A stretch of DNA of 64,000 nt from Nonomuraea turkmeniaca (GTDB taxonomy: Bacteria; Actinomycetota; Actinomycetes; Streptosporangiales; Streptosporangiaceae): NCBI RefSeq assembly GCF_005889735.1, contig NZ_VCKY01000024.1:1-64000 (forward strand), in the 5' to 3' direction. A program made the position numbers and the translations under genes. Under the pieces are notes generated by a model. That model did not search any database. It had not been told where the DNA came from and saw only the letters and a program-made list of their open reading frames with translations. Below are positions 7,922-16,257 of this stretch, in pieces (the stretch's first letter is position 1; every line of letters begins with the position of its first letter).

Positions 7922-9514
7922 ATGGCACATGACCTCAGCAGGCGTGCCGTGCTGACCGCGGGTGGCGCGCTGGCGCTGACCGCGGCGGCCGGCGCGCGTC
8001 CCGCCGCCGCACGTCCGGCCGGCACGCAGCCATGGCAGTCCCGGCTCGTGCACTACGACCGGCACGGGCGGCTGGCCTACGAGCAGGACGCCGAGGCCAA
8101 CCGCGTCCCCGACTTCAGCCACGCCGGCTACCGCAACGGTGAGCGGCCGATCCCGCACGTGCCGGTCGTCAAGACCATCCGGCCGGTCGAGGGCGACAAC
8201 ACCGCCCACATCCAGGCGGCGCTGGACGAGATCGGAGCCCTGCCCCGGGCCCGCCGCGGAGCGTTGCTCCTGCTGCCGGGCACGTACCCGGTGGCGGGCA
8301 CGTTGTACGTGCGGGCCGGCGGCACCGTGTTACGCGGCGTCGGCGACGGCGAGGACCCGTCGGGCAACACGATCATCAAGGCGACCGGGAACAACCCCAA
8401 GGACCGCGACGTGATCGTGGCCGGCGGTGTGGAGGGCGGCGGCTGGAAGGGCGAGGTCCCCGGCACCCGTACCGACATCACCACCGGGTTCGTGCAGGTC
8501 GGGTCGCGCCAGTTCGAGGTGGCGAACCCGGGGGCGCTGCGCCCCGGCGACAACATCGTCATCACCCACCCCTGCACCGAGGAGTGGCTCAAGGCCATCG
8601 ACTACGGCGGCCACGACGTGGGCCCGCCGTGGAAGGTCGGCGAGCATCCGCTCATCTACAACCGGTACGTCCGCGACGTGTCCGGGAACGTCGTGACGAT
8701 CGACGTGCCGGTCTACAACCACCTCAACCGCGCCCACGCCACCTCCTACCTCTACAAGTGGGACCAGGCCGGGCTCGTCACCGAGGTGGGCGTGGAACGG
8801 CTGCGCGTGGACATCGAGTACCACGGCGACCCCGAGCAGGACGAGGACCACGCCTACAACGCGATCGTGCTGCTGCGGACCGAGGACTCGTGGGTGCGCG
8901 ACTGCACCATGCTGCACTTCACCCAGGCCGGCGTCGCCACCCAGGAGACGACCCGGGCCACGGTCGAGAACTGCCGGGCCATCGACCCGGTCAGCATCGT
9001 GACCGGCAGTAGGCGCTACAACTTCAACACCTACACCTACTCGCAGCAGGTGCTCTTCCGGGACTGCTACGCCTACAAGGCCAGGCACGCCTTCGTCTCC
9101 AACGGGCACAGCACGGTCTCCGGCGTGGTGTTCCTGCGCGGCACCTCCGACTACGCGCTCAACTCCAGCGAGGGCCACCGTCGTTGGTCGCAGGCGCTGC
9201 TGTTCGACGGCCACCGGGACGTGGACCCGCACTACAGCTACACGCTCGGCCTGTACAACCGCGGCCGCTACGGCACCTCGCACGGCTGGTCCGCGGCCCA
9301 CTCGGTGGCCTGGAACTGCGACGTCGCCACCAGCAGGCTCATCGTCCAGAAGCCGCCGACCGCGCAGAACTACGCGATCGGCTGCCGCGGCACGATCACC
9401 GGCGACGGGCCCTTCGCGCAACCGGTCGGCTACATCGAAGGCGCCAACCAGCCCGGCCTCTTCCCGCCCTCGCTCTACGAGGCGCAGCTGCGGGACCGGC
9501 TGCGCTCCGCCTGA
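7922..9514 (+). CDS. Tat-exported right-handed beta-helix (pectate-lyase-like) protein
   Basis: 530 residues with twin-arginine signal LSRRAVLTAGGALALTAAAG. The pectate_lyase_3-type opening is visible: NTAHIQAALDEIGAL, LLLLPGTYPVAGTLYVRAGG and VLRGVGDGED. Later coils follow the beta-helix rhythm (VRDCTMLHFTQAGVATQETT, then ATVENCRAIDP). It is last gene of the GH97 operon, 9 bp after the lyase-like gene. The fold is clear, but whether it is a lyase, a glycosidase or an epimerase is not. Its stop is 5 bp from the stop of the convergent GH36 gene. Confidence 0.8.
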   Translation: MAHDLSRRAVLTAGGALALTAAAGARPAAARPAGTQPWQSRLVHYDRHGRLAYEQDAEANRVPDFSHAGYRNGERPIPHVPVVKTIRPVEGDNTAHIQAALDEIGALPRARRGALLLLPGTYPVAGTLYVRAGGTVLRGVGDGEDPSGNTIIKATGNNPKDRDVIVAGGVEGGGWKGEVPGTRTDITTGFVQVGSRQFEVANPGALRPGDNIVITHPCTEEWLKAIDYGGHDVGPPWKVGEHPLIYNRYVRDVSGNVVTIDVPVYNHLNRAHATSYLYKWDQAGLVTEVGVERLRVDIEYHGDPEQDEDHAYNAIVLLRTEDSWVRDCTMLHFTQAGVATQETTRATVENCRAIDPVSIVTGSRRYNFNTYTYSQQVLFRDCYAYKARHAFVSNGHSTVSGVVFLRGTSDYALNSSEGHRRWSQALLFDGHRDVDPHYSYTLGLYNRGRYGTSHGWSAAHSVAWNCDVATSRLIVQKPPTAQNYAIGCRGTITGDGPFAQPVGYIEGANQPGLFPPSLYEAQLRDRLRSA

Positions 9515-9519
9515 CCGCG

Positions 9520-11361
9520 CTACCGCTCCAGGCGTAGCAGCCCGCCCTCGGGCACGGTGACCTCCACCAGCCCGAGGGCGAGGTCCACGACCTCGTCGCC
9601 CTCGGTGCGGCCCCGGCAGTCGACGACGGTGGCGCGGGCCGGGCCGGCCGAAGCGACCTGGAGCAGCACGTCAGTGGAGGCGTCCCCGTTGGCCAGCCAC
9701 AACGTGCCCGCGTCGGGAGCGCGGACGGGGATGGGCGCGTACCTGGCAGTGATCACCGTGTCGTCCGAGCGCGCCGTCACCTGGGGGTAGGCCAGATCGG
9801 GCCGGGCCGGCTCGAACCGGCCCCGCTGCAGCACCTCCGCGTGCTCCCTGAAGAACGACAACCAGAACCGCAGCACCTCTTCCTGCGCCGGCGTCAGCGC
9901 CGTCAGGTCCACCGAGATCTGCGGGACCGCGAACAGCACGTTGATCAGCTGCGTCGCGACCCACTGCGGGCTCTCGCCGGGGTGCCACATCAGCATGTCC
10001 GCGTGCACGGCCAGCGGGCCGGCGATCAGGCGCAGGTCGACGGTGCGCTGCCGGTTGTGCGCGGGGCTGAGCGGGCAGTCGGAGGCGCGAATCATCGTGG
10101 CGTACGGCCACAGGCCCGGACTCACATACGGCTGGCGCAGCTCGACCAGGCAGTCCCTGGGGAGCTGGGCGAGGAGCCTGCGCACGCCCTCGTTCACGGT
10201 GGCGCAGTCGGCCTCGGGGCCCGGCGGTGGCGCGTCCTCGACCGCGAACTGGTCGACGAAGTCGATCTTGAGGCCGTCCATGCCCCACTCCGTGACCGCC
10301 CGGGTGAGGTGCCCGGCGACCAGGTCGCGGATGGCGGGGTAGCGGGGGTCGACGATGGCGGCGTTCATGTGCTCCTTGTAGGCGAGCGTGTACGGTCGCA
10401 CGCGGTCCCAGAGCGCGGTGTGGCGGCCGACGAACGGCAGGGCGTACCAGAGCAGGTAGGCGAGCCCTTCACCGCGGACCTTCGCCACATGGCCCGGCAT
10501 GTCAGGGAATGCGGTGCGGGACGGCTCCCACTCGCCGACGTAGCCGTAGCCCCGGCCCCGGTCGTCGCTGTGCCAGCCGTCGTCCACGATGATCGCCTCG
10601 CAGCCCAGCTCGGCCGCCGGTGCCGCCTGCCGCTCGACGCTCGTGGCGTCGACGTGTTGTTGCATGGCGTACCAGGTGGAGTAGGCGGGCATGCGCGCCA
10701 CCCGTGGGACGTCCCTGGCCAGGCCGTTGCGCGTCCCCCACCATTCGGCAACCTCGGCGAGCGTGCGCGCGAAGTGCCGCCGCGTGCAGTCCAGCCGGAG
10801 CACCAGCCCGCTGTCCGGGTCGGCCTCGTGCTCCACCCAGAACCCGAACTCGCCGGTCTCCTCGACGACTCCGGTGCGGGTGAGCACGGGCTTGACGACT
10901 TCGGCGGCGGCGTAGGTGCACACTGCCACGTCACCGGCGCCGACCAGGCATCCGACGGGGGCGTTCTTCTCCAGCGCCGCGACGCGGGGACGCCGCCAGA
11001 ACGGCGGCAACCCGCGATGTTCACCCCCGTCGGCGGCCCAGAACGCCGTCGCGTCCACACACGGCACCCGCCACCCGAGCCGCACCGTGGCCGGCCGATC
11101 GGGCGTGACCCGCACCTCCAGCACCCCCGGCGCGGTTTCGGCCACCACCCAGCTCAGCCCTGCCGCCTCGCCGCTCCCCAAGACGGCCCCGCCCGCCTCC
11201 GGCACGATGGCGGTCGTGTCGAGAGCGGCGCCGGCCGCCGCTGCGGGTGGGGTGGGGGTGGCTGTGCAGGTGAAGGTGAGGCCCAAGGCCTGGAAGCACA
11301 CCTCCTCCGGCGGCTGGGGCGTGCCGTCGTGTGGTTGCCAGATGCCGGGGGCGGCGGTCAC
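9520..11361 (-). CDS. GH36 alpha-galactosidase (clan GH-D)
   Basis: A 613-residue cytoplasmic enzyme with an N-terminal beta-sandwich and a TIM barrel. CEAIIVDDGWHSDDRGRGYG and GMDGLKIDFVDQF give the nucleophile Asp367, and MIRASDCPLSPAHN contains the likely acid/base Asp. It should hydrolyse alpha-galactosides. It starts with GTG directly after the ROK repressor stop (TGAGTG, no gap), so both are one transcript under the operator at 12547. The clan also includes alpha-N-acetylgalactosaminidases; galactose preference is the default reading. Confidence 0.88.
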   Translation of the reverse strand: MTAAPGIWQPHDGTPQPPEEVCFQALGLTFTCTATPTPPAAAAGAALDTTAIVPEAGGAVLGSGEAAGLSWVVAETAPGVLEVRVTPDRPATVRLGWRVPCVDATAFWAADGGEHRGLPPFWRRPRVAALEKNAPVGCLVGAGDVAVCTYAAAEVVKPVLTRTGVVEETGEFGFWVEHEADPDSGLVLRLDCTRRHFARTLAEVAEWWGTRNGLARDVPRVARMPAYSTWYAMQQHVDATSVERQAAPAAELGCEAIIVDDGWHSDDRGRGYGYVGEWEPSRTAFPDMPGHVAKVRGEGLAYLLWYALPFVGRHTALWDRVRPYTLAYKEHMNAAIVDPRYPAIRDLVAGHLTRAVTEWGMDGLKIDFVDQFAVEDAPPPGPEADCATVNEGVRRLLAQLPRDCLVELRQPYVSPGLWPYATMIRASDCPLSPAHNRQRTVDLRLIAGPLAVHADMLMWHPGESPQWVATQLINVLFAVPQISVDLTALTPAQEEVLRFWLSFFREHAEVLQRGRFEPARPDLAYPQVTARSDDTVITARYAPIPVRAPDAGTLWLANGDASTDVLLQVASAGPARATVVDCRGRTEGDEVVDLALGLVEVTVPEGGLLRLER

Positions 11362-12528
11362 TCAACGCTCCTGGGAGGTGAAGAGGGTCTGGATGGCGAC
11401 CGCGGCCGCGCCGCGCGCCCATTGCTCGAAGGTCCGCGGCCGCAGCAGCAGACGGCAGTCGGCGGCCGCGCCGAACGCCTGGCTGGCGAACGACCGGTTG
11501 ATCTGCTCCTCGAACAGGTCATACGCCGCCAGCCCCTGCACATCACCGGTCACGATGATCCGCTCCGGCCCGAACAGATTGGCCATCGCCGCGATGCCCA
11601 GCCCGATGGCGTGCCCCGCCCGGGCGAACACTTCCCGCGCCGCGGTGTTGCCCGCGTGCGCGGCGTCGATGGCCGCGTCGATGGTGAGCGACGCGTTCCC
11701 GGTGACCGCGCGTACGGCGGCCACGATGGGCGCGGTCCCGGCGATGGCCTCGACGCAGCCGCGCCCGCCGCAGTGGCACTCCGGCTCCTCGCCGCCCACC
11801 GGGATGTGCCCGATCTCCCCGGCCACGCCGTGCGAGCCGGCCACCACCCGGTCGTTCGCCACCAGCCCGCACCCTATGCCGGCCCCCACCGTGACCAGCG
11901 CGAACGACGACGCCCCCACGCCGTCGCCGAACCACTGCTCGGCCACGGTGAGGGACCTGACGTCGTTCTCGACCGTGACGTTGAGCCCGGTCGCCTCGCC
12001 GGCCAGCCGCGCCAGCGGCACCTGCCGCCACCCCAGGAAAGGGGAGTAGCGCACCAGTCCGAGGGCCTTGTCCACGTCGCCCGACACGGCCAGTCCCAGC
12101 CAGTGGCAGCGCTCGCCGTAGGCCGGATCGTCGGCCAGCAGGTCGGCGACGAGCTCGGCGAGCTCCTCGACCACGCCCTCGGGCGACGCCGTCGTCAGGC
12201 GGCGGTGCGCCGACACCAGGGGCTGGGCCCGCAGGTCGGTGACGACGCCGATGAGCTCGTCGTCGGTGATCTTCACGCCGGCGAAGAACTCCCGGTTCGC
12301 CCTGATCACCAGCGGGCTGGCCGGCCGCCCCGCGCCGGGCGCCGTACGCTCCCTGGCCTCCAGCTCTTCCAGGTAACCTGCCTCGATGAACGGGCGGGCG
12401 GCCTTGGTCACGGCGGCGGACGACAGCCCGCTGCGCCTGGCGATCTCCACTCGGGTCACCGGACCCTGGGTGAGCACCATGGTGAAGACGGTGGCCTCAG
12501 CGCGAGTGGTGGTGAGCCGAGGATGCAT
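11362..12528 (-). CDS. ROK family transcriptional repressor
   Basis: 388 residues from ATG at 12528. An N-terminal winged helix (TRVEIARRSGLSSAAVTKAA) is followed by a ROK sugar-sensing domain with FALVTVGAGIGCGLV and zinc motif ECHCGGRGCVEAIAG. The frame also opens at TTG 12561, but that would put the start inside the palindrome; ATG 12528 sits one -10 spacing downstream of TACGAT. It heads an operon with GH36 and probably represses itself and the divergent GH29/GH97 promoters. The inducer is probably a released monosaccharide (inference). Confidence 0.9.
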   Translation of the reverse strand: MHPRLTTTRAEATVFTMVLTQGPVTRVEIARRSGLSSAAVTKAARPFIEAGYLEELEARERTAPGAGRPASPLVIRANREFFAGVKITDDELIGVVTDLRAQPLVSAHRRLTTASPEGVVEELAELVADLLADDPAYGERCHWLGLAVSGDVDKALGLVRYSPFLGWRQVPLARLAGEATGLNVTVENDVRSLTVAEQWFGDGVGASSFALVTVGAGIGCGLVANDRVVAGSHGVAGEIGHIPVGGEEPECHCGGRGCVEAIAGTAPIVAAVRAVTGNASLTIDAAIDAAHAGNTAAREVFARAGHAIGLGIAAMANLFGPERIIVTGDVQGLAAYDLFEEQINRSFASQAFGAAADCRLLLRPRTFEQWARGAAAVAIQTLFTSQER

Positions 12529-12535
12529 GGCGGCA

Positions 12536-12564
12536 ATCGTAGCACTAATTAACTTCCTCAAGAA
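12536..12564 (-). promoter_or_regulatory. Predicted promoter of the ROK-GH36 operon
   Basis: TTCTTG (12564-12559), a 17-bp spacer and TACGAT (12541-12536) on the minus strand. The predicted start is within a base of ATG 12528, and no Shine-Dalgarno exists, so the transcript is probably leaderless. The -35 lies in the operator. Confidence 0.5.
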
Positions 12565-12571
12565 TTGAATT
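12547..12571. promoter_or_regulatory. 25-bp palindromic operator, copy 2 (autoregulatory)
   Basis: Same arms (AATTAACTTC and AAGAATTGAATT) as copy 1, with the centre differing by one base. It lies 19 bp before the ROK ATG, almost the same distance as copy 1 from the fucosidase ATG (21 bp). Both copies have the same orientation relative to their minus-strand gene. Confidence 0.75.
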
Positions 12572-12614
12572 GGAACGTGACGAAGGGGCCGATAGTGGGC
12601 GAGTCATGGGCGGG

Positions 12615-15506
12615 TCAGCCCAGGGAGAGACGGTCCAGGTCGGGGGCGGTGGCCGTGTCGTTGTGGACCTTGATCGTGTTGGCCCCGGCGCGCAGAGTGA
12701 TCGGCACGGAAGTGGTGTAGGGGGTGTTGTTGCCGACGCCGCTCACCTTCACCTCGATCGGCGGCTCACCGTTGACGGTCACGAAGTAGGAGCGCTCGCC
12801 GTTGACGGTGAAGTCGATGTACAGCGTGTACTGGCGGGCCGTGTCCACCGTGACGTTCTCGAACAACACGTAGGCGTCCGGGCCGCCGCCGAGGTTGCGT
12901 ACCTTCTGCCCGCCCGAGCACGGCCCGCAGTTGGTGATGCCCGCGCTGCCGAGCTGGTTGCGCGAGTCCTCGGCCTCGCGCATGAAGACGCGGTCGGCGG
13001 GGCGCAGCCGGACCCGGAGCTGCCTGGTGACCGTGTTCGGCCGGCCGAGCACCTGGAACGACGCCCTGATCGGGATGTCCGCCGAGGCGACGTCCTGGCC
13101 GGGCGGCGAGGTGAGCGTCCACGTCCCCTCCAGGGTCTGACCCAGCCGCATCGTGGCCGCCGTGGCCGGGCCGCCCTCGACCGTCCACCCGGCGGGCACG
13201 GCGGGGGCCAGCTCGACCTGGTCGAGCGCGTCCTCGACGTCCAGGCGCAGCGTGGCCGACACCTTCAGCGACTGCTGCCCGGGCCCTGCCCACTGCAGCC
13301 CGGATGGATCGACGGTCATGGTCGTCTTGGGCACGTACGACGTGGGTGGCAGGGGCGCGACCGCGATCCTGTCGACGCCCGGACCCTTGGCGGCGTCACT
13401 GAACACCGTGATCGTGTTGGCTCCTGCGCGGAGCGGCACAGACAGCGCCGTGTCCGCGGGAACGGCCGCGTTGTCGCCGATGACCGCCGCCTTGATCGGG
13501 GCGGCGCCGTTGACCGAGACCGACAGCGAGGTGGCCGCGGCGGTGGTGTGGTCGATCTGGAGCCGGTGATCACCGGCCGCGGCGACCGTCACCTCGCGGT
13601 ACGTGATCGCGTTGCGCGAGCCGCCGCCCAGCCCGGTGACCTGCGCGCCGCCGGAGCACGCCGCGCACGGGGCGAGCCTGGCCGCCCCGGACCGCTGCTG
13701 GCGTTCGGCCTCCAGCGGGACGGGGGTGGCCGGCGACAGCGGGTAGCCGTGCGCGACCTGGATCTCGTCGATCTGCAACTGCCGGACGAAGCGCGGCGCC
13801 TGCGGGCCTGCCCAGGTGTTCAGCACCTCCAGCTTGATGTAGCGGGCATGCTGCTCGCCGAGGTCGATGGCCTGCACGCCGCGGGCGCTGGGCAGCGCGC
13901 CGGCGCGCACGGGCGCGCCCCACCGCTTGCCGTCGTCGCTCACGTAGACCCGGTAGTCCTTGATCCGCGCGGAGTCCTCCGGGCGCCCGAACGTCTCCCT
14001 GGCGTACGTGGGCGACCATTCGCGCTGGTTGACCGCCAGGTAGGACGCCTTGCGGGCACGGCCGAGGTCCAGCGTCACCGACACCGGGAGCTGCGCGTCG
14101 CTGTCCCAGTAGTCCTGGAAGCTGCCGTCCACGAGGGCGGTGGCCGGGTGTCCCTCGCGGGAGGACGAGGCGGTGGCCTTGAGGGTGGACTGATCGTAGA
14201 AGTGCTGCCGGTCGGCCGTCTCGACCTTGAACACGGTGTCGTACTGGTCCCATCGGGTGATGCCGAGGATCGACAGATGGCCGCCGGACTGGCTGAAGCG
14301 CATCTGCTCGCCGGTGCGTAGGTCGCTCACCCGGGTCACCCGATAGCCGTTGTCGCGCAGCCGCACCATGTCGGTGCTGGGCCGGGTCACCACATGCACG
14401 TACTGCACCTTGGCGCCGTCGCGGGAGACGGTGATCACGCCGTGGGCGCCGTCGTTCCAGAAGCCGGGCCGCATGCCGCCGTACATGTAGCCGCCGCCCT
14501 CGGTGCCCTGCAGCGACTCCTTGATCGGCGGGACCCACGTGGACATGAAGGCGTTGAACGCCTCCTGCTGCGGCGGGAACCGGCCGTTCACCATCGGTGT
14601 CTCGGCCATCAGCGACTTCATCGACGACCCGGCGTTGGTGATGTAGCGGCCGGTGCTGAGCCGGACGTCGACCGGGTGGTTGCCGCCGTCGTACCACCAG
14701 TCGCCGGTGGTGGGCAGCTTGTAGTCGGCCTCCACCAGGCGCGGCATCGGCGTCCACGCGGCCTGCGGGTAGTCGTAGGCCGGGGTCATGCCGGTTTTCT
14801 GCTCGTTGCTGACCGTGTCCATGATCGGCGTGTCCTCGTTGTTGTTGCTCAGCAACCAGGACGGCCGCTTCTCCCTGATCTGCTCGTAGAGCTTGTTCTG
14901 CTCCCAGTAGTCGTTGTCGTTGTCGATCCAGAACCCCGCAAGGTCCTGATACTTCTCCATGACCTCGAAGAACAGGTCATAGCTGTACATGCCAAACCCG
15001 GCGCGCGTGGTCAGGTCGACCTGCCGGCCCTTGTACGCCGAGTACGCGGCCGAGTCGAGCGTCTCGACCCCCTGCTCGTTGTGCCACTGGGGGTCGTCGG
15101 TCATGTACAGGATGATCCGGACGTCCTTCGCCTTGCCGGCGGTCACCAGCTCGCCGAGCAGGTCCCGCTTCGTCGCGCAGCTGCCGGGGATCTCCGACGG
15201 CCACGGGCGCGCGTAGCCGAGCCTGCTGTGGAAGGTGGCCAGGACGATGTACGAGGCCCCGAGCTTGCGGGCCTCGTCGACCCAGTAGTCCGCGGTCCAG
15301 CCGCCCTCCGTGACGTCGCGCTCCCAGGCCGCGCAGTCGAGGTGGCGGGGAGCCGTGAACATGCCCCAGTGCAGGAACAGGCCTGCCGTGGAGTCGCGTA
15401 ACCATTGTTGCCGGGGGTGTTCGACCTCCGCGCGGGCGGCGGGGGCGACGATCAGGGTGACGATCAATGCGAAGAGCAGGGTGGCGGCGCGGGCTCGAGG
15501 TCTCAC
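12615..15506 (-). CDS. Secreted modular GH29 alpha-L-fucosidase with CBM-like modules
   Basis: 963 residues. Sec signal to AARA/EVEH; GH29-like barrel with STAGLFLHWGMFTAPRHLDC, and FWIDNDNDYWEQ carrying candidate nucleophile Asp195. A discoidin/CBM32-type module follows (STLKATASSSREGHPATALV, then VDGSFQDYWDS). Next come a module with APCAACSGG, an NPCBM-associated beta domain (VPAGWTVEGGPATAATMRLG) and a terminal module with TNCGPCSGGQKV. GTG 15506 was preferred over ATG 15536 because AGGGAG precedes it and the signal peptide starts there. Divergent from 15668. The barrel departs from classic GH29, so linkage and even the substrate need testing. Confidence 0.85.
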   Translation of the reverse strand: MRPRARAATLLFALIVTLIVAPAARAEVEHPRQQWLRDSTAGLFLHWGMFTAPRHLDCAAWERDVTEGGWTADYWVDEARKLGASYIVLATFHSRLGYARPWPSEIPGSCATKRDLLGELVTAGKAKDVRIILYMTDDPQWHNEQGVETLDSAAYSAYKGRQVDLTTRAGFGMYSYDLFFEVMEKYQDLAGFWIDNDNDYWEQNKLYEQIREKRPSWLLSNNNEDTPIMDTVSNEQKTGMTPAYDYPQAAWTPMPRLVEADYKLPTTGDWWYDGGNHPVDVRLSTGRYITNAGSSMKSLMAETPMVNGRFPPQQEAFNAFMSTWVPPIKESLQGTEGGGYMYGGMRPGFWNDGAHGVITVSRDGAKVQYVHVVTRPSTDMVRLRDNGYRVTRVSDLRTGEQMRFSQSGGHLSILGITRWDQYDTVFKVETADRQHFYDQSTLKATASSSREGHPATALVDGSFQDYWDSDAQLPVSVTLDLGRARKASYLAVNQREWSPTYARETFGRPEDSARIKDYRVYVSDDGKRWGAPVRAGALPSARGVQAIDLGEQHARYIKLEVLNTWAGPQAPRFVRQLQIDEIQVAHGYPLSPATPVPLEAERQQRSGAARLAPCAACSGGAQVTGLGGGSRNAITYREVTVAAAGDHRLQIDHTTAAATSLSVSVNGAAPIKAAVIGDNAAVPADTALSVPLRAGANTITVFSDAAKGPGVDRIAVAPLPPTSYVPKTTMTVDPSGLQWAGPGQQSLKVSATLRLDVEDALDQVELAPAVPAGWTVEGGPATAATMRLGQTLEGTWTLTSPPGQDVASADIPIRASFQVLGRPNTVTRQLRVRLRPADRVFMREAEDSRNQLGSAGITNCGPCSGGQKVRNLGGGPDAYVLFENVTVDTARQYTLYIDFTVNGERSYFVTVNGEPPIEVKVSGVGNNTPYTTSVPITLRAGANTIKVHNDTATAPDLDRLSLG

Positions 15507-15599
15507 CGGGATCGCTCCCTCGTGGAGGATGGCCATTCCTAGACATCCGATGAATACAGCGGGATGACGGTGGGGTCAAGGGCTGTTTCACGGCGACTC

Positions 15600-15629
15600 T
15601 TGACGGGCAGTTAGCCGAAGTGGTCCTAT
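15600..15629 (+). promoter_or_regulatory. Predicted promoter of the 15668 gene
   Basis: TTGACG (15600-15605), an 18-bp spacer and TCCTAT (15624-15629). The expected start at about 15636 is immediately before the palindrome at 15638, a standard repressor arrangement. Confidence 0.6.
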
Positions 15630-15637
15630 GACTCACC

Positions 15638-15655
15638 GTAGGAAACTTTCCTAAC
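15638..15655. promoter_or_regulatory. AGGAAA/TTTCCT palindromic operator, copy 1
   Basis: GTAGGAAACTTTCCTAAC is symmetric around a single central base apart from one outer pair. An AGGAAA-N-TTTCCT core is, from memory, the kind of box bound by actinobacterial ROK regulators such as the chitosanase repressor CsnR; I could not check this. It overlaps the transcription start expected from the promoter just upstream. A second copy lies at 20261. Confidence 0.7.
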
Positions 15656-15667
15656 CTGGAGGGATCC

Positions 15668-16252
15668 ATGCGATTACTCCTCATGGGCGGGGCGGTGGCG
15701 GGACTGCTCGTGCCGGCTCTGCCCGCCGCCGCCGATCCCGTGGAATCCGGCCCGTGGACCGCGTACTCGCCGACGTTCACCGTCCAGGAACGCGGCTGCG
15801 GCGACGTCGGCGGCCTGACCTTCCGGCTGACCTGCTCGACCGCCAGTGGTGACCAGCGGGCGGAGCGGCGTTACGCGACCTACTCCGGCGGCACCCGGCA
15901 GTTCGAGGGGTACTTCCGGATCACCAGCCTGCCGGGGACGCGGATCAGCCTGAAGCAGACGTTCAAGACGACCGGCCCGTTCTTCATGCTCGCCGTCGAA
16001 CGCGGCGGCCGCCTGTACGCCGTGCACGGCGGCACCACGATCGCCACCGGCGCGACCGTCGGCACCACGGTGCGCGTCAACACCGTGCACGTGGTCGGCA
16101 GCACCCACCGGACCTACATCAACGGCTCGCTCAGGCACACCGTCTCCAGCGAGAGCGGCAGCTTCTACGACAAGTTCGGCGCCTACCGCACCAACAGCGG
16201 CCAGGGCCCGGCCACGGTCGAGTGGAGCGACATCAGCTTCTGGCGCAAGTAG
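15668..16252 (+). CDS. Secreted jelly-roll (concanavalin-like) protein, possible polysaccharide lyase
   Basis: 194 residues with a Sec signal ending near PAAA/DP. The body is a single beta-rich domain: RQFEGYFRITSLPG, ISLKQTFKTTGPFFMLAVER, and near the end FYDKFGAYRTNSGQGPATVE followed by WSDISFWRK. This closing pattern resembles small alginate/glucuronan-lyase jelly rolls, but no catalytic set can be named with confidence. TGGAGG lies 5 bp before ATG. It is the first gene downstream of the palindrome-controlled promoter. Confidence 0.65.
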   Translation: MRLLLMGGAVAGLLVPALPAAADPVESGPWTAYSPTFTVQERGCGDVGGLTFRLTCSTASGDQRAERRYATYSGGTRQFEGYFRITSLPGTRISLKQTFKTTGPFFMLAVERGGRLYAVHGGTTIATGATVGTTVRVNTVHVVGSTHRTYINGSLRHTVSSESGSFYDKFGAYRTNSGQGPATVEWSDISFWRK

Positions 16253-16257
16253 GGACC

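Noticed and set aside
9841-12552. 903-codon plus-strand frame across GH36 and ROK
   Set aside because: Both underlying minus-strand genes have catalytic and DNA-binding motifs; the plus frame has none.
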